Shown piece after piece: positions 1-8,245 of a DNA stretch of 64,000 bases (positions are counted from its first letter, which is position 1; every line of letters starts with the position of its first letter). A program made the translations under genes and the position numbers. The notes below the pieces were generated by a model that ran no database searches, was not told the DNA's origin, and was given only the letters and a program-made list of their open reading frames with translations. This DNA comes from Roseibium sp. Sym1 (GTDB lineage Bacteria > Pseudomonadota > Alphaproteobacteria > Rhizobiales > Stappiaceae): the NCBI RefSeq assembly GCF_027359675.1, contig NZ_CP114786.1, positions 744,001-808,000 on the forward strand, in the 5' to 3' direction.

Positions 1-1
1 C

Positions 2-433
2 GTGACGGCTCTTTGCTGCGATATCATCGTCGTTGCGGAAGAGGGGTTCCTGCAGATGACCGAGGTCATGGTTGGACTTGCGGGCGGCGTCGCCCATGTC
101 CGCAGGCATTTCGGCGAGAGCGATGCCCGGTTGCTGATTTACACCGCCCGCCGCTTCTACGGAAACGACCTTCTCAGAATGAACGTCGCCTCCGCCTGTC
201 CACCGAAGAACAACCTATTGGAAACCGCACGCGGCATTGCAGCCGACATCGCCAAGGCAAGTCCTTCCGCGATACGGGCGGCCAAGAAATCCTTTCAGGT
301 CACCGAGGGCCTGTCGGTCTATGAGGGTTACCGCTTCGAACAGGGCCAGACCAAGATGCTTTCGACTTCGGAAGACACCGCGGAGGCTATGGCGGCGTTT
401 CGCGAGAAACGTGCGCCGGTGTTCAAGGACTGA
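2..433 (+). CDS. Enoyl-CoA hydratase/isomerase (crotonase) family, C-terminal part
   Basis: The reading frame is open at the left window edge, so this is the last 143 or so residues of a protein that normally has about 260. It starts inside the crotonase core: ALCCDIIVVAEE matches the family's ACDI(V)VAAE strand. EVMVGLAGG follows, with the Glu and glycine-rich turn near the usual active site. The tail (AIRAAKKSF, then a helix ending FREKRAPVF) is typical of crotonases. Members hydrate or isomerise acyl-CoA thioesters in fatty-acid or aromatic breakdown. The thiolase at 2328 could act in the same pathway. The N-terminal oxyanion-hole residues lie outside the window, so the substrate cannot be judged. 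Confidence 0.85.
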   Translation: MTALCCDIIVVAEEGFLQMTEVMVGLAGGVAHVRRHFGESDARLLIYTARRFYGNDLLRMNVASACPPKNNLLETARGIAADIAKASPSAIRAAKKSFQVTEGLSVYEGYRFEQGQTKMLSTSEDTAEAMAAFREKRAPVFKD

Positions 434-459
434 CTTTCGGGACGTCGGAGAAGGCGGCC

Positions 460-1212
460 TTACCTGAGCTTGAATTCGATGCGCATCATGTCACCGCGAT
501 AAATGCCGTTCGCAAGCAGAATGATGTCTCCGTGCTGGTTGACGGCAACACGTTGAACCTTGGCCACGGGATCGCCTATGGAAATGTTCAGTTCATTCGA
601 GGTGTGAAGGTCGGCAGCGCCGATTGTGACGATCTGCTTGGCATCGGTTATCGTCTGGCCTTCGATTTCCGAGACAAGCCGCATGGCCGTCACCTTGGAA
701 TAGCAGTCCTCGGGGATGTCCGGACAGATCCTCTCGTCGACGTAGATGTCCGCCAGCAGGAAAGCGACCCCGTTCCTGCTGTGCCGTCGTCTCAGGTGCC
801 GATAGCCGGGCGCGGCATTGCCGATTTCACAGTCGTTTTTCGGAAGATCGGTGTTGCGTAGGTCCGACAGGATCTCGATGCTCGCGTCCTGGCGGGCAAT
901 CAGCATTCCAGACCAGTCGGTCTTCACTTCACACCACAGGTCCTGTTTGGGCCGCGCGCGAACGAAGGTTCCCTTGGCCCGAAACCGTTCGATCAGCCCG
1001 TCCTTTTCCAGGATATCGAGCGATTGACGAATGGTCATCGTGGCCACACCGCACTGGTCGGCCAGCTCCTTCACCGTCGGAATCTGGTCCCCAACGTCCC
1101 ACTCGCCGCTTTCGATGCGCTGGCGAAACAGGCTGGCAAGCTGGATATAGCGTGAAACATTGCTTTTCTGCAGCGCCCTGACCGTCGGGTTTTCAAGCTT
1201 CACGTCCGTCAA
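460..1212 (-). CDS. GntR family transcriptional regulator with UTRA domain
   Basis: This 250-residue repressor-type protein has a GntR winged helix at about residues 18-87 (SLFRQRIESGEWDVGDQIPT, then MTIRQSLDILEKDGLIER) and a UTRA effector-binding domain from about 95 to the end. That is the HutC/FarR subfamily layout and a normal length. No ATG precedes the helix-turn-helix. The best start is TTG at 1212, about 8 nt after a GAGG, with GTG at 1203 as the alternative. It is convergent with the crotonase gene ending at 433 and lies just downstream of the GST gene on the same strand. UTRA domains usually bind small acids or sugars. The likely targets are its own promoter and the neighbouring acyl-CoA genes, which is inference from position. 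Confidence 0.88.
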   Translation of the reverse strand: MTDVKLENPTVRALQKSNVSRYIQLASLFRQRIESGEWDVGDQIPTVKELADQCGVATMTIRQSLDILEKDGLIERFRAKGTFVRARPKQDLWCEVKTDWSGMLIARQDASIEILSDLRNTDLPKNDCEIGNAAPGYRHLRRRHSRNGVAFLLADIYVDERICPDIPEDCYSKVTAMRLVSEIEGQTITDAKQIVTIGAADLHTSNELNISIGDPVAKVQRVAVNQHGDIILLANGIYRGDMMRIEFKLR

Positions 1213-1307
1213 AGAAACACCTCGTCTTGTGGGAAGAGGTGCACACTATCGAACAAGCGGCCCGTATTCAATCATATAACCTAGATCTTTACTTTTTAAT
1301 GGTCTCC

Positions 1308-1979
1308 TCACCCGCCAAACGTCAGGTGGCCCGCGGTCAGGCTATCCCTTCCAGTCTCCCCGTCATGGACGATTGCAGTCGCCTTGACCGAGGGCCTCGA
1401 TCGCCATTCAACTTCCAACGCCGCGAGGGCCGGAAAGTGGTTGCGCCAGTCGCAGTCCGGCCATCGTGCATCCATCTGGCCAAGCGCACAGACAACCGAG
1501 ATCTGCCCGATCCCGAAAGGGTGTTCGCCGAGCTCGTCTGCGTCCCGCTCGAGCTGCGACATTGCCGCCCGGGTCTTCGCCAGCCAGCCATCGGTGACAG
1601 CCTCCCAGGATCCTGTTTCACGCAGCAACTCGGTGCGCCAGATCAACAGGATGTCTGCCAGGCCATCCCCAAGTGCCTGCCATCGCAGTTGCTGATACCG
1701 CGCCGGCCCGGATTTTGGGAACATGCCGCCGTCGGCCCGGTTGTCGAGATATTCACAAATCACCCTGCTGTCGAAAAGAACCTGCCCGTTCTCGATAACC
1801 AGCGCGGGGATCTTGCCCAACGGGTTATCGGCCAGAAGTTCCTGACTTGGCGGCAGGTGCAGCGCGACGGTGGCACTCGACAACTCCACGGTTTCCAGAA
1901 GCCCTGTTTCATGAAGGACGATCATGACCTTGCGCACGAACGGTGATCGCCCCGACCAGTGAAGTTTCATTCCGACCAT
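1308..1979 (-). CDS. Glutathione S-transferase family protein
   Basis: The protein has a thioredoxin-like N-terminal domain (KLHWSGRSPFVRKVMIVLHE, with a Ser-Pro-Phe-Val-Arg active-site turn). It also has the glutathione-binding motif NPLGKIPALVIENG followed by FDSRVICEYLD, and an all-helical C-terminal half. The length, about 223 residues, is normal for the family. Three in-frame starts are possible (GTG 1985, ATG 1979, ATG 1970). ATG 1979 is preferred because a GGAGG lies about 10 nt upstream. Alphaproteobacterial proteins of this shape conjugate or isomerise electrophiles with glutathione in the cytosol. Whether it serves the adjacent acyl-CoA genes is unknown. Confidence 0.85.
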   Translation of the reverse strand: MVGMKLHWSGRSPFVRKVMIVLHETGLLETVELSSATVALHLPPSQELLADNPLGKIPALVIENGQVLFDSRVICEYLDNRADGGMFPKSGPARYQQLRWQALGDGLADILLIWRTELLRETGSWEAVTDGWLAKTRAAMSQLERDADELGEHPFGIGQISVVCALGQMDARWPDCDWRNHFPALAALEVEWRSRPSVKATAIVHDGETGRDSLTAGHLTFGG

Positions 1980-1985
1980 GACCAC

Positions 1986-2327
1986 AGCGCCTCCGTCCCT
2001 GCTGTTTCAAATGTCCCCCGGGTGGTGACCCGTTGCATGATTCAGCCCCTACGATCCGTTTCACAGGTGTTCACAGTGTCTGCCACACGGCCCGTCTTGT
2101 GCCCATACCTTTACGCACCATCGGGGCTGCCCGGTAAAGTGGTCCGCCTCGTTTCTCCTTGCTCCGAAGATCAAGGCAACTGCTGCCGGCTTGCCTGCAA
2201 CAGGCATAAAATATAAAAAGCTATATGTATAGGTTATTTTCGAATTCATCACCGGTCCCACCCGGGTGGATGGTCGGCTCGCGTTCGCTCCATCCGGATT
2301 ATCGGGATTGATTTCAGGGAGAAAAAC
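1986..2327. other. Intergenic region between GST and thiolase genes
   Basis: This stretch of about 340 bases lies between divergent genes and holds no supported gene. Its right half is AT-rich (AAATATAAAAAGCTATAT at 2209-2226), unlike its surroundings, and probably carries the thiolase promoter. I could not place a convincing -35/-10 pair. Confidence 0.5.
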
Positions 2328-3536
2328 ATGCGTGACGCAGTGATCTGCGAACCGATCCGAACACCTGTTGGAGGCTATGGCGGTTCCTTGCGGGACGTGC
2401 CGGTGGCGGACCTTGCGTCCACCGTCCTGAAGGAACTGGTAAGACGGTCCGGCATCAAAAGCGAAGACATCGATGACGTAATTTTCGGGCAGGTCTATCC
2501 CAACTCGGAGGCCCCTGCCATTGGACGGGTAGCAGCGCTCGATGCCGGTCTTGATGTTTCGGTTCCCGGAACCCAGCTTGACCGCCGCTGCGGCTCGGGG
2601 CTTCAGGCCGTCATAACGGCCGTGATGTGCATCCAGACCGGTGCTGCCGACCTGATCGTCGCGGGCGGCGCGGAATCCATGAGCCAGGCCGAGTATTACA
2701 CGATGGGGGCCCGCTGGGGCCTGCGTGGACGGGATTCGAACCTGGTCTGCCGGATCGGACGGGGCCGCGTGACCGCGGGTGGCAGGAATTATCCGGTTCC
2801 GGGAGGCATGCTTGAAACGGCGGAAAACCTGCGCCGCGAATATTCCATTTCGCGTGAGGCACAGGACAGGTACGCGGTCGCTTCACACGCCAGGGCCGTT
2901 GCGGCGCAGAAAGAGGGCAGGTTCGCAAACGAACTGGTACCCGTGACAACAAAAGGCCGGAACGGTGAACAGGTATTCGACAGGGACGAACACCCGCGTG
3001 CCGATGCGAGCCTTGCCTCATTGTCCGCGCTTCGGCCGATCCTTGGCCGCACGGACGACGAGGCTACCGTGACCGCCGGCAACGCCAGCGGTCAGAACGA
3101 TGCCGCGGCTGCCTGCATCGTCACCAGCCGCGAAAAGGCGGAGGCGCTCGGCCTGAAACCCTACGCCCGCCTGGTCAGCTGGGGTCTTGCCGGGGTCGGC
3201 CCAGAACGCATGGGGATCGGACCGGTGCCCGCGGTTGAAAAGGCGCTGGACAACGCAGCGCTGACGCTCGCCGACATCGACCTGATCGAATTGAACGAGG
3301 CATTTGCCGCGCAGGTCATTGCCTGCCTGATGTCCTGGAAGATTGCCACCGACGATGCACGTCTCAACGTCAACGGCTCGGGCATTTCGCTTGGACACCC
3401 GGTCGGAGCCACCGGCGTGCGGATCCTGGCAACCATGCTGCGCGAACTGGACCGGCGCGGCGCCCGGTACGGGCTGGAAACGATGTGCATCGGAGGCGGG
3501 CAAGGTCTCGCGGCGATCTTCGAAAGGATTGCGTGA
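2328..3536 (+). CDS. Acetyl-CoA acetyltransferase / thiolase
   Basis: This is a full-length thiolase of 402 residues. The acylated cysteine is C88 (in LDRRCGSGLQAV), the catalytic histidine is H357 (GHPVGATG) and the second cysteine is C387 (CIGGGQG). The motif LNEAFAAQ, with its Asn and Glu, is also present. Family members either condense two acetyl-CoA or cleave 3-oxoacyl-CoA thiolytically in the cytosol. The sequence does not decide between a biosynthetic and a degradative role, but neighbouring crotonase and regulator genes favour degradation. A GGGAG lies about 7 nt before the ATG. No downstream partner is co-transcribed, because the next sequence is a gene remnant. Confidence 0.93.
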   Translation: MRDAVICEPIRTPVGGYGGSLRDVPVADLASTVLKELVRRSGIKSEDIDDVIFGQVYPNSEAPAIGRVAALDAGLDVSVPGTQLDRRCGSGLQAVITAVMCIQTGAADLIVAGGAESMSQAEYYTMGARWGLRGRDSNLVCRIGRGRVTAGGRNYPVPGGMLETAENLRREYSISREAQDRYAVASHARAVAAQKEGRFANELVPVTTKGRNGEQVFDRDEHPRADASLASLSALRPILGRTDDEATVTAGNASGQNDAAAACIVTSREKAEALGLKPYARLVSWGLAGVGPERMGIGPVPAVEKALDNAALTLADIDLIELNEAFAAQVIACLMSWKIATDDARLNVNGSGISLGHPVGATGVRILATMLRELDRRGARYGLETMCIGGGQGLAAIFERIA

Positions 3537-3541
3537 CGCGA

Positions 3542-3940
3542 ATGGCGCTGCGGTGTCGGATCGGTCTGAAGCAGCCGATCACCACGTTGATCGCCTCGTC
3601 CACAGACCGTCAGATCCTGCTAATTGAAAACGGAGAAGAACTTGCGCAAGGGCAATTGATCATCAATGGGCCCGCATCCCTGGGCGAGCATGTGCTCGTT
3701 CTAAACCAGGCCCACGAAGGCACGCGAGGCATGTTTTGGCAGGGCATCAGCCATCATGAAGACCCAGCCTATCCGCATAACAGGGGAGAAGACATCATCA
3801 AGCGCATCGGTGCCGACGATGCCTACCTGGTCGAAATGCAGAAACGCCTTCATCCGGGAGTGGTGCTGATCGTCACAGATGTGTCTCTACATCCTGATCG
3901 TCGGTCCGGTAAGGATTTTGTCATCATGGACACCGTTTGA
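3542..3940 (+). pseudogene. Remnant of an L,D-transpeptidase-like protein
   Basis: From about 3566 the frame reads like the C-terminal half of the rhizobial L,D-transpeptidase-like family. It has a strand resembling TTLIASSTDRQILLIENG, a central GEHVLVLNQAHEG stretch and a closing HPGVVLIVTDVSL...GKDFVIMDTV. The usual secretion signal and N-terminal domain are missing. The Cys-containing catalytic motif HG...SxGC(I/V)R is also missing. The frame opens 5 nt after the thiolase stop at an ATG with no good ribosome site. I read this as a truncated gene at a rearrangement point. It could alternatively be a small diverged protein still in use. Confidence 0.5.
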
Positions 3941-4178
3941 AACTCGGCCGTGTTTCTCGTCCCGGCGCTGAATGTAACTGAAACAGGTGCACGCATCTGT
4001 TTTCACCACGCAGCGAATTTCCAGTTCGTTAAGAGCTGATTGAGCGTCGGCTTTCGGGATCTGTTTTCAAATCGTTGAACGTCCGACATGGGGACGCATA
4101 TCCGCCGCCTAGCGGCATTCCGCACATAGGAAATTGCCATGTTGTGCACGGCCCCACAGCGCGCGGGACCGCACGTTT

Positions 4179-4811
4179 TCAAATCTCAGTATGTTCCGCT
4201 AGCTCCAGGGCGTCTTCGATGTCCACGCCCAGATACCTGACCGTGTTTTCGATCTTCGTATGCCCCAAAAGGATTTGTATGGCGCGAAGGTTGCCGGTCG
4301 CTTTGTAGATCATCGCGGCCTTGGTGCGCCGAAGCGAGTGGGTGCCATAGTCCTCACGGCGCAGTCCGATCGCGGTCACCCATTCGTCCAGCAGGCGGGC
4401 ATACTGGCGAGTGCTCAAATGATTGGAATGGTCAACTCTGCTGGGGAAGGCATAGTCGTCGACTGATCCTCCTCGTCGTTCGAGCCACGCGAGCAAACTT
4501 GCTCTCACATCTGGAGTTATTTCGAATTGAACCGGACGTCCGGTCTTTTGCTGAATGACCATTGCTCGGGATCGGATTGCGGTTCCAGTGACGAGCGTTC
4601 CAATCTTCATCTTCACGAGGTCGCAGCCGCGCAGCTTGCTGTCGATTGCAAGATCAAACAACGCACGATCTCGCATGCGTCCCTCCCGATCGAGGAAGAA
4701 GCGGATTGCCCAGATCTGGCGTTGTTTCAACGGTTTCTTGACGCCGACCTTTCGACCGGCATTCCAAGCTGGGCGCCCCAATGCATTCGGATCAAATTGT
4801 GCAGTACCCAT
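4179..4811 (-). CDS. Tyrosine recombinase / site-specific integrase (short form)
   Basis: This 210-residue catalytic-domain recombinase has the family's catalytic set: R61 (KLRGCDL), K89 (QQKTGRP), H158 and R161 (THSLRR), H184 (LLGH) and the nucleophile Y193 (VRYLG). The N-terminal core-binding domain is very short, so it resembles the small integrases scattered through proteobacterial genomes rather than a phage integrase of about 400 residues. ATG 4811 is chosen because AGGAG sits 7 nt upstream; an earlier in-frame start adds 36 unconvincing residues. It cuts and rejoins DNA through a 3'-phosphotyrosine. It sits beside a broken gene and faces a second integrase at 19559, so it may mark one edge of an inserted segment. 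Confidence 0.88.
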   Translation of the reverse strand: MGTAQFDPNALGRPAWNAGRKVGVKKPLKQRQIWAIRFFLDREGRMRDRALFDLAIDSKLRGCDLVKMKIGTLVTGTAIRSRAMVIQQKTGRPVQFEITPDVRASLLAWLERRGGSVDDYAFPSRVDHSNHLSTRQYARLLDEWVTAIGLRREDYGTHSLRRTKAAMIYKATGNLRAIQILLGHTKIENTVRYLGVDIEDALELAEHTEI

Positions 4812-4942
4812 TTCAGTTCTCCTTTGACCAATGTTGGTCAATTGGAAAACACCTAAGATCAAAGTAGGGGCCGCGAACGGATTGGCACTCTTTGGAGTAA
4901 GAGTGTTGAAAGCTGCCACTCAATTTGCGTTTTCCATACGCC

Positions 4943-5755
4943 TTACGGTTTCGTAACACCCTCCGCCAATGTCTGGATTAGCGCGACTGCCGCGGAAATT
5001 GGCTGCAGTCGGCTCCTCGTATCCGTTCCAAGCAACAGTGCCACTTCGGCATAGGCTGCCAATGGGCTTTCCCCGTTGTCCGTCATCGAAACGATGCGCC
5101 GTCCGGAAACATGCGCGTCCATGACCGCATCAACGACATGCTGCGAATAAGGGGAAAAGGCGATTGCAAACAGGATGTCGTTGTTGCCGATGGTCGCGAT
5201 CTGCGGCCCTGCCATTCCGCCCGCGAAATCTAGCAGACTGCAGGACCGTTCACCGCGAAGCAGACAATAGTGCAGGTAGTCGGCAATTGGGCGGGAGCGG
5301 CGTAAACCGGCAACATAAATATGGTTGGCATCCCTCAGAACCTGGACGGCCCTGTACAGCGTTTCGATGTCACAGTTCTGCTCAAGACCGTTCAGGCTTT
5401 CAATATGAGCGGTGATGCATCTATGCAGGTCCGCGCGGGTATCGGCAGGTGCGGCAACATCATCTTTTTCCAGTACCCGTTCACGCACCGCAGCGTTGCC
5501 TTCTATCAGCCGCTGTCGGAACACTTTCTGAAGATCCGAAAACCCCTTGAAATTAAATTCCTTTGCGAAGCGTATCAGCGTCGACGGCTGGATCTCGAGC
5601 GTCGACGCAATCACGGGCGTCGTATTCAACGCAAAGCTGTTCGGCTCCTCCAGAGACGCCCGCGCAATTCTTTGCAGGTGCGGACTGAGTTCTGAAAACC
5701 GGTCGCGAATCCGCTGCCGAAGCGCGTCAAATGTCTCGGGAGGCTGATCTGTCAT
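4943..5755 (-). CDS. MurR/RpiR family transcriptional regulator
   Basis: The protein has 270 residues. An N-terminal RpiR helix-turn-helix (about residues 10-85: VIASTLEIQPSTLIRFAKEFNFKGFSDLQKVFRQ) is joined to a C-terminal SIS domain (about 125-260: HIYVAGLRRSRPIADYLHYCL, then DILFAIAFSPYSQHVVDAVMDAHVSGR). SIS domains bind phosphosugars, so the inducer is probably a sugar-phosphate-like intermediate of the pathway encoded opposite. The gene is divergent from the binding-protein gene at 5936. The roughly 180-base gap holds repeated GAA(N)TTTTC-like palindromes. Control of the 5936-17435 operon is inferred from this arrangement. Confidence 0.92.
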   Translation of the reverse strand: MTDQPPETFDALRQRIRDRFSELSPHLQRIARASLEEPNSFALNTTPVIASTLEIQPSTLIRFAKEFNFKGFSDLQKVFRQRLIEGNAAVRERVLEKDDVAAPADTRADLHRCITAHIESLNGLEQNCDIETLYRAVQVLRDANHIYVAGLRRSRPIADYLHYCLLRGERSCSLLDFAGGMAGPQIATIGNNDILFAIAFSPYSQHVVDAVMDAHVSGRRIVSMTDNGESPLAAYAEVALLLGTDTRSRLQPISAAVALIQTLAEGVTKP

Positions 5756-5770
5756 GTTGTCCTAATTATC

Positions 5771-5848
5771 TGAATTTTCATGAGTGAATTTATTTTCAAA
5801 GTACGAGAATAAAAATTCATTGACAAGAATAGAAAAAATTTTCAATCT
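5771..5848. promoter_or_regulatory. Candidate RpiR operators and promoter of the catabolic operon
   Basis: Three related AT-rich elements lie in the divergent region: TGAATTTTCA (5771-5780), TGAATTTATTTTCA (5785-5798) and GAAAAAATTTTC (5832-5843). RpiR proteins are known to bind GAAA/TTTC-type palindromes. A TTGACA (5820-5825) with a 17-nt spacer to a weak CAATCT (5843-5848) could be the plus-strand promoter. The third palindrome overlaps it, which would suit repression. The assignment is by eye. Confidence 0.45.
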
Positions 5849-5935
5849 AATTGACATGGCGTTCAATTGATCTCGTGGAGGGGGTCGGGAGCTGCCAGTC
5901 ATTGGTCCGACCGGACCGAATGAAGGGAGGAAATA

Positions 5936-7225
5936 ATGTCCAAATCGAAATTATCGCGGCGCGCTCTGCTGGGCTCTGCAGCCGCTGCAGGCGGCCTCAC
6001 CGCTTTTGCCGGCCCCTGGAAACACAATCGGGTGTGGGCCCAAGCCACGGACAGGCCGATCAAGATCGGCATCACGTCTGACGCCAGCGGACAATATGCC
6101 AACTCGGGCGCCAGCGATCGCCGGGGCATGATGATGGCTATAGCCGAAGCCAACGAGCGCGGTGGTGTTCTCGGCCGCAAGATCGAAACGATGCACATCG
6201 ACACTGAGACAACCCCGGCCACCGGATCCCGTGTCGCGGAGCGTCTGATTGCCCGGGAGGAATGCGGTTTCCTGATCGGTGCTGTCAGCTCAGGCGTTGC
6301 CAACGCAATCAGCCAGGTCGCGCAGCGCAACGGGGTGATCTATTTCAACACGAATTCTTCGTCACCAACCGAAAGCGGGCAAAACTGCCATCGGGTCAAG
6401 TTCGTCTGGGACGGTAATGGCACAAATTTCGCCAAAGCCGCCGTGCGGAACTCCATGTACACCTATGGCGAAAAGGTTCTCCTGCTGACGAACGACTACG
6501 TCTGGGGGCACGATACAGCGCGTGCGACCCGCGCCCTCGTGGGCGAATACGGCGGGCAGGTCGTCGAGGAAATCCTTATACCGCAGGGCACCCGCGACTT
6601 TTCAGCGGCGCTGCTCAAGATTCAGCAAATCAATCCGGACGTTGTTGCTGCCGCCATCGGCGGCGACGACCAGATTGCACTACGCCAACAGGTCGCCCAG
6701 CTCGGAATGGGGTCGAAACCTGCCTGGATCAACAACCAGCAGGATTGGCCGGATGTCTACGGTCTGCCGCTGGACAATCTGTTCGGAGTCTTCGGCACCA
6801 CCTGGTACTATGGACTTGACCTGCCCGGCGTGAAGGAATTCGTCGACCGTTATCAAGCCGTTTACCCCGACACGTCCATGCGCGTACCGGGCAACGTTTT
6901 CTACAACGGTTACATGGCCACCCGGGAGCTGATCAACGCAATCGAGCGCGCCGACTCCACCAACAACATCGCGATCATCAAGCAACTTGAAGGCCATGTG
7001 ATGTCGGCGGAAGAGCGGATGCAGCACCACTTCGCCCAGATCGATCCGAACACGCACCAGGTCCAGCAAACGATCTACCTCGCGACGGCAAACGATGAGC
7101 CCAAGGACGAGAACGACATGTTCAAGATCATGACGCAGTCGGACCCCAATGAAGTGCGCGACGAAGACAGCCTCGCAGCATGCAAGCTTGAAAGCTACGA
7201 GGACACGCCGTCCTTCGACGCATGA
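5936..7225 (+). CDS. Branched-chain-type ABC transporter substrate-binding protein, Tat-like signal
   Basis: The protein has 429 residues. The N-terminus carries a twin-arginine type signal (KLSRRALLGSAAAAGG), followed by a mature part starting near AQATDRPIKIGITSDASGQY. The rest is a type I periplasmic-binding fold of the LivJ/UrtA/AmiC kind (GRKIETMHIDTETTPATGSRVAERLIAREECGFLIGAVSSG; LTNDYVWGHD). It would capture the solute in the periplasm and deliver it to the LivH/LivM permease encoded next. Such proteins bind amino acids, urea, amides or aromatics. The downstream enzymes suggest a carbohydrate-like ligand, which would be unusual. A ribosome site (GGGAGGAAATA) precedes the ATG. This is the first gene of the operon. 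Confidence 0.92.
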   Translation: MSKSKLSRRALLGSAAAAGGLTAFAGPWKHNRVWAQATDRPIKIGITSDASGQYANSGASDRRGMMMAIAEANERGGVLGRKIETMHIDTETTPATGSRVAERLIAREECGFLIGAVSSGVANAISQVAQRNGVIYFNTNSSSPTESGQNCHRVKFVWDGNGTNFAKAAVRNSMYTYGEKVLLLTNDYVWGHDTARATRALVGEYGGQVVEEILIPQGTRDFSAALLKIQQINPDVVAAAIGGDDQIALRQQVAQLGMGSKPAWINNQQDWPDVYGLPLDNLFGVFGTTWYYGLDLPGVKEFVDRYQAVYPDTSMRVPGNVFYNGYMATRELINAIERADSTNNIAIIKQLEGHVMSAEERMQHHFAQIDPNTHQVQQTIYLATANDEPKDENDMFKIMTQSDPNEVRDEDSLAACKLESYEDTPSFDA

Positions 7226-7320
7226 CGCTGAAACCATCGGACCGGGCTGCTCTGTCGGGTCAGCCTGGTCTTTTTCTGGAGACCTCAGCCGGACATCCGG
7301 TCCGCACTTTGGAAAAGCAA

Positions 7321-8241
7321 ATGTTGGAACTTGTTCCCCACCTCATCAACGGCCTGACACTCGGGCTCCTATTCGCGCTGATCGCGCTCGGCTTCACATT
7401 GATTGTTGGCGTCATGGAAGTGATCAACCTGGCTCACGGCTCGCTGTTTGCACTCGGAGCCTATTTCGGGCTGGCAACGATCGGCGGCGAATGGTTCGGC
7501 TCAACGGACGTCGGAATCTGGTGGCTGAGCCTGCCCCTGGGGATGCGGTACGTCTGCGCGCTCTTCATCGGACCTGTCCTTGCAGTTGGTGCCGGCATGG
7601 TCATCGAACTATGTCTTCGTCCCACCTACGGAAAAGCCCCACTTTACGGCCTGCTGCTGACCTTCGGTGCGGCGTTGGTCGTGGAAGAGGTCATTCGGCT
7701 CGTCTGGGGAACCGGTGAACAGAATCTGACGGTGCCGCAAGCAATCAATGGCGCCTTCCTGATGGGCGGACTGATTTTCTCCAAGTACAAGTTTTTCGCG
7801 GCCGGTTTTGCTATTGCCGCGATCGGCGCGGTCTGGTTCTTTCTTGAGCGCACCCCCTATGGAGCGATCATCAAGGCAGGCAGCCACGACAGCGAGATGG
7901 TCCGCGCCCTCGGCTATGACCTCTCCAAACTGCGGCTTCTGGTATTCGGCTTCGGCGCTTCGTTGGCGGGCTTGGCCGGCATCATCCTGACGCCGATCTG
8001 GGGCCTGCGGCCGCATGTCGGCCTCGACGTGGTCATTCCCGCTTTCCTGATCATCGTTCTTGGCGGCGTCGGCAGCTTCTGGGGCGCCGTGCTGGCCGCT
8101 CTTCTCGTCGGACTTTCGGTCGGGATCACGGGCGCCTACGCGCCGGCCTGGTCAACGATGTCCATGTACCTGCTTCTCATCGCCATTGTCGGTGTCAGAT
8201 CCCGCGGCCTTCTGGGACGCAAGAGCGCTTTGGAGAACTGA
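7321..8241 (+). CDS. Branched-chain-type ABC transporter permease (LivH-like)
   Basis: A hydrophobic permease of about 306 residues with eight or so membrane segments, starting MLELVPHLINGLTLGLLFAL. It has the family signature VMEVINLAHGSLFALGAYFG early and GVGSFWGAVLAALLVGLSVG late. It forms the inner-membrane channel with the LivM-like protein. An ATG at 7222 overlaps the binding-protein stop (ATGA) and is in frame. The 33 residues it would add are polar and unlike the family, so 7321 is preferred, although translation coupled from 7222 cannot be excluded. Confidence 0.9.
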   Translation: MLELVPHLINGLTLGLLFALIALGFTLIVGVMEVINLAHGSLFALGAYFGLATIGGEWFGSTDVGIWWLSLPLGMRYVCALFIGPVLAVGAGMVIELCLRPTYGKAPLYGLLLTFGAALVVEEVIRLVWGTGEQNLTVPQAINGAFLMGGLIFSKYKFFAAGFAIAAIGAVWFFLERTPYGAIIKAGSHDSEMVRALGYDLSKLRLLVFGFGASLAGLAGIILTPIWGLRPHVGLDVVIPAFLIIVLGGVGSFWGAVLAALLVGLSVGITGAYAPAWSTMSMYLLLIAIVGVRSRGLLGRKSALEN

Positions 8242-8245
8242 TCTC

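Noticed and set aside
1276..2237. ATAACCTA (1276-1283) and its reverse complement (2230-2237) as a GntR operator pair
   Set aside because: Only an 8-base match in AT-rich DNA with no palindromic symmetry, so expected by chance.
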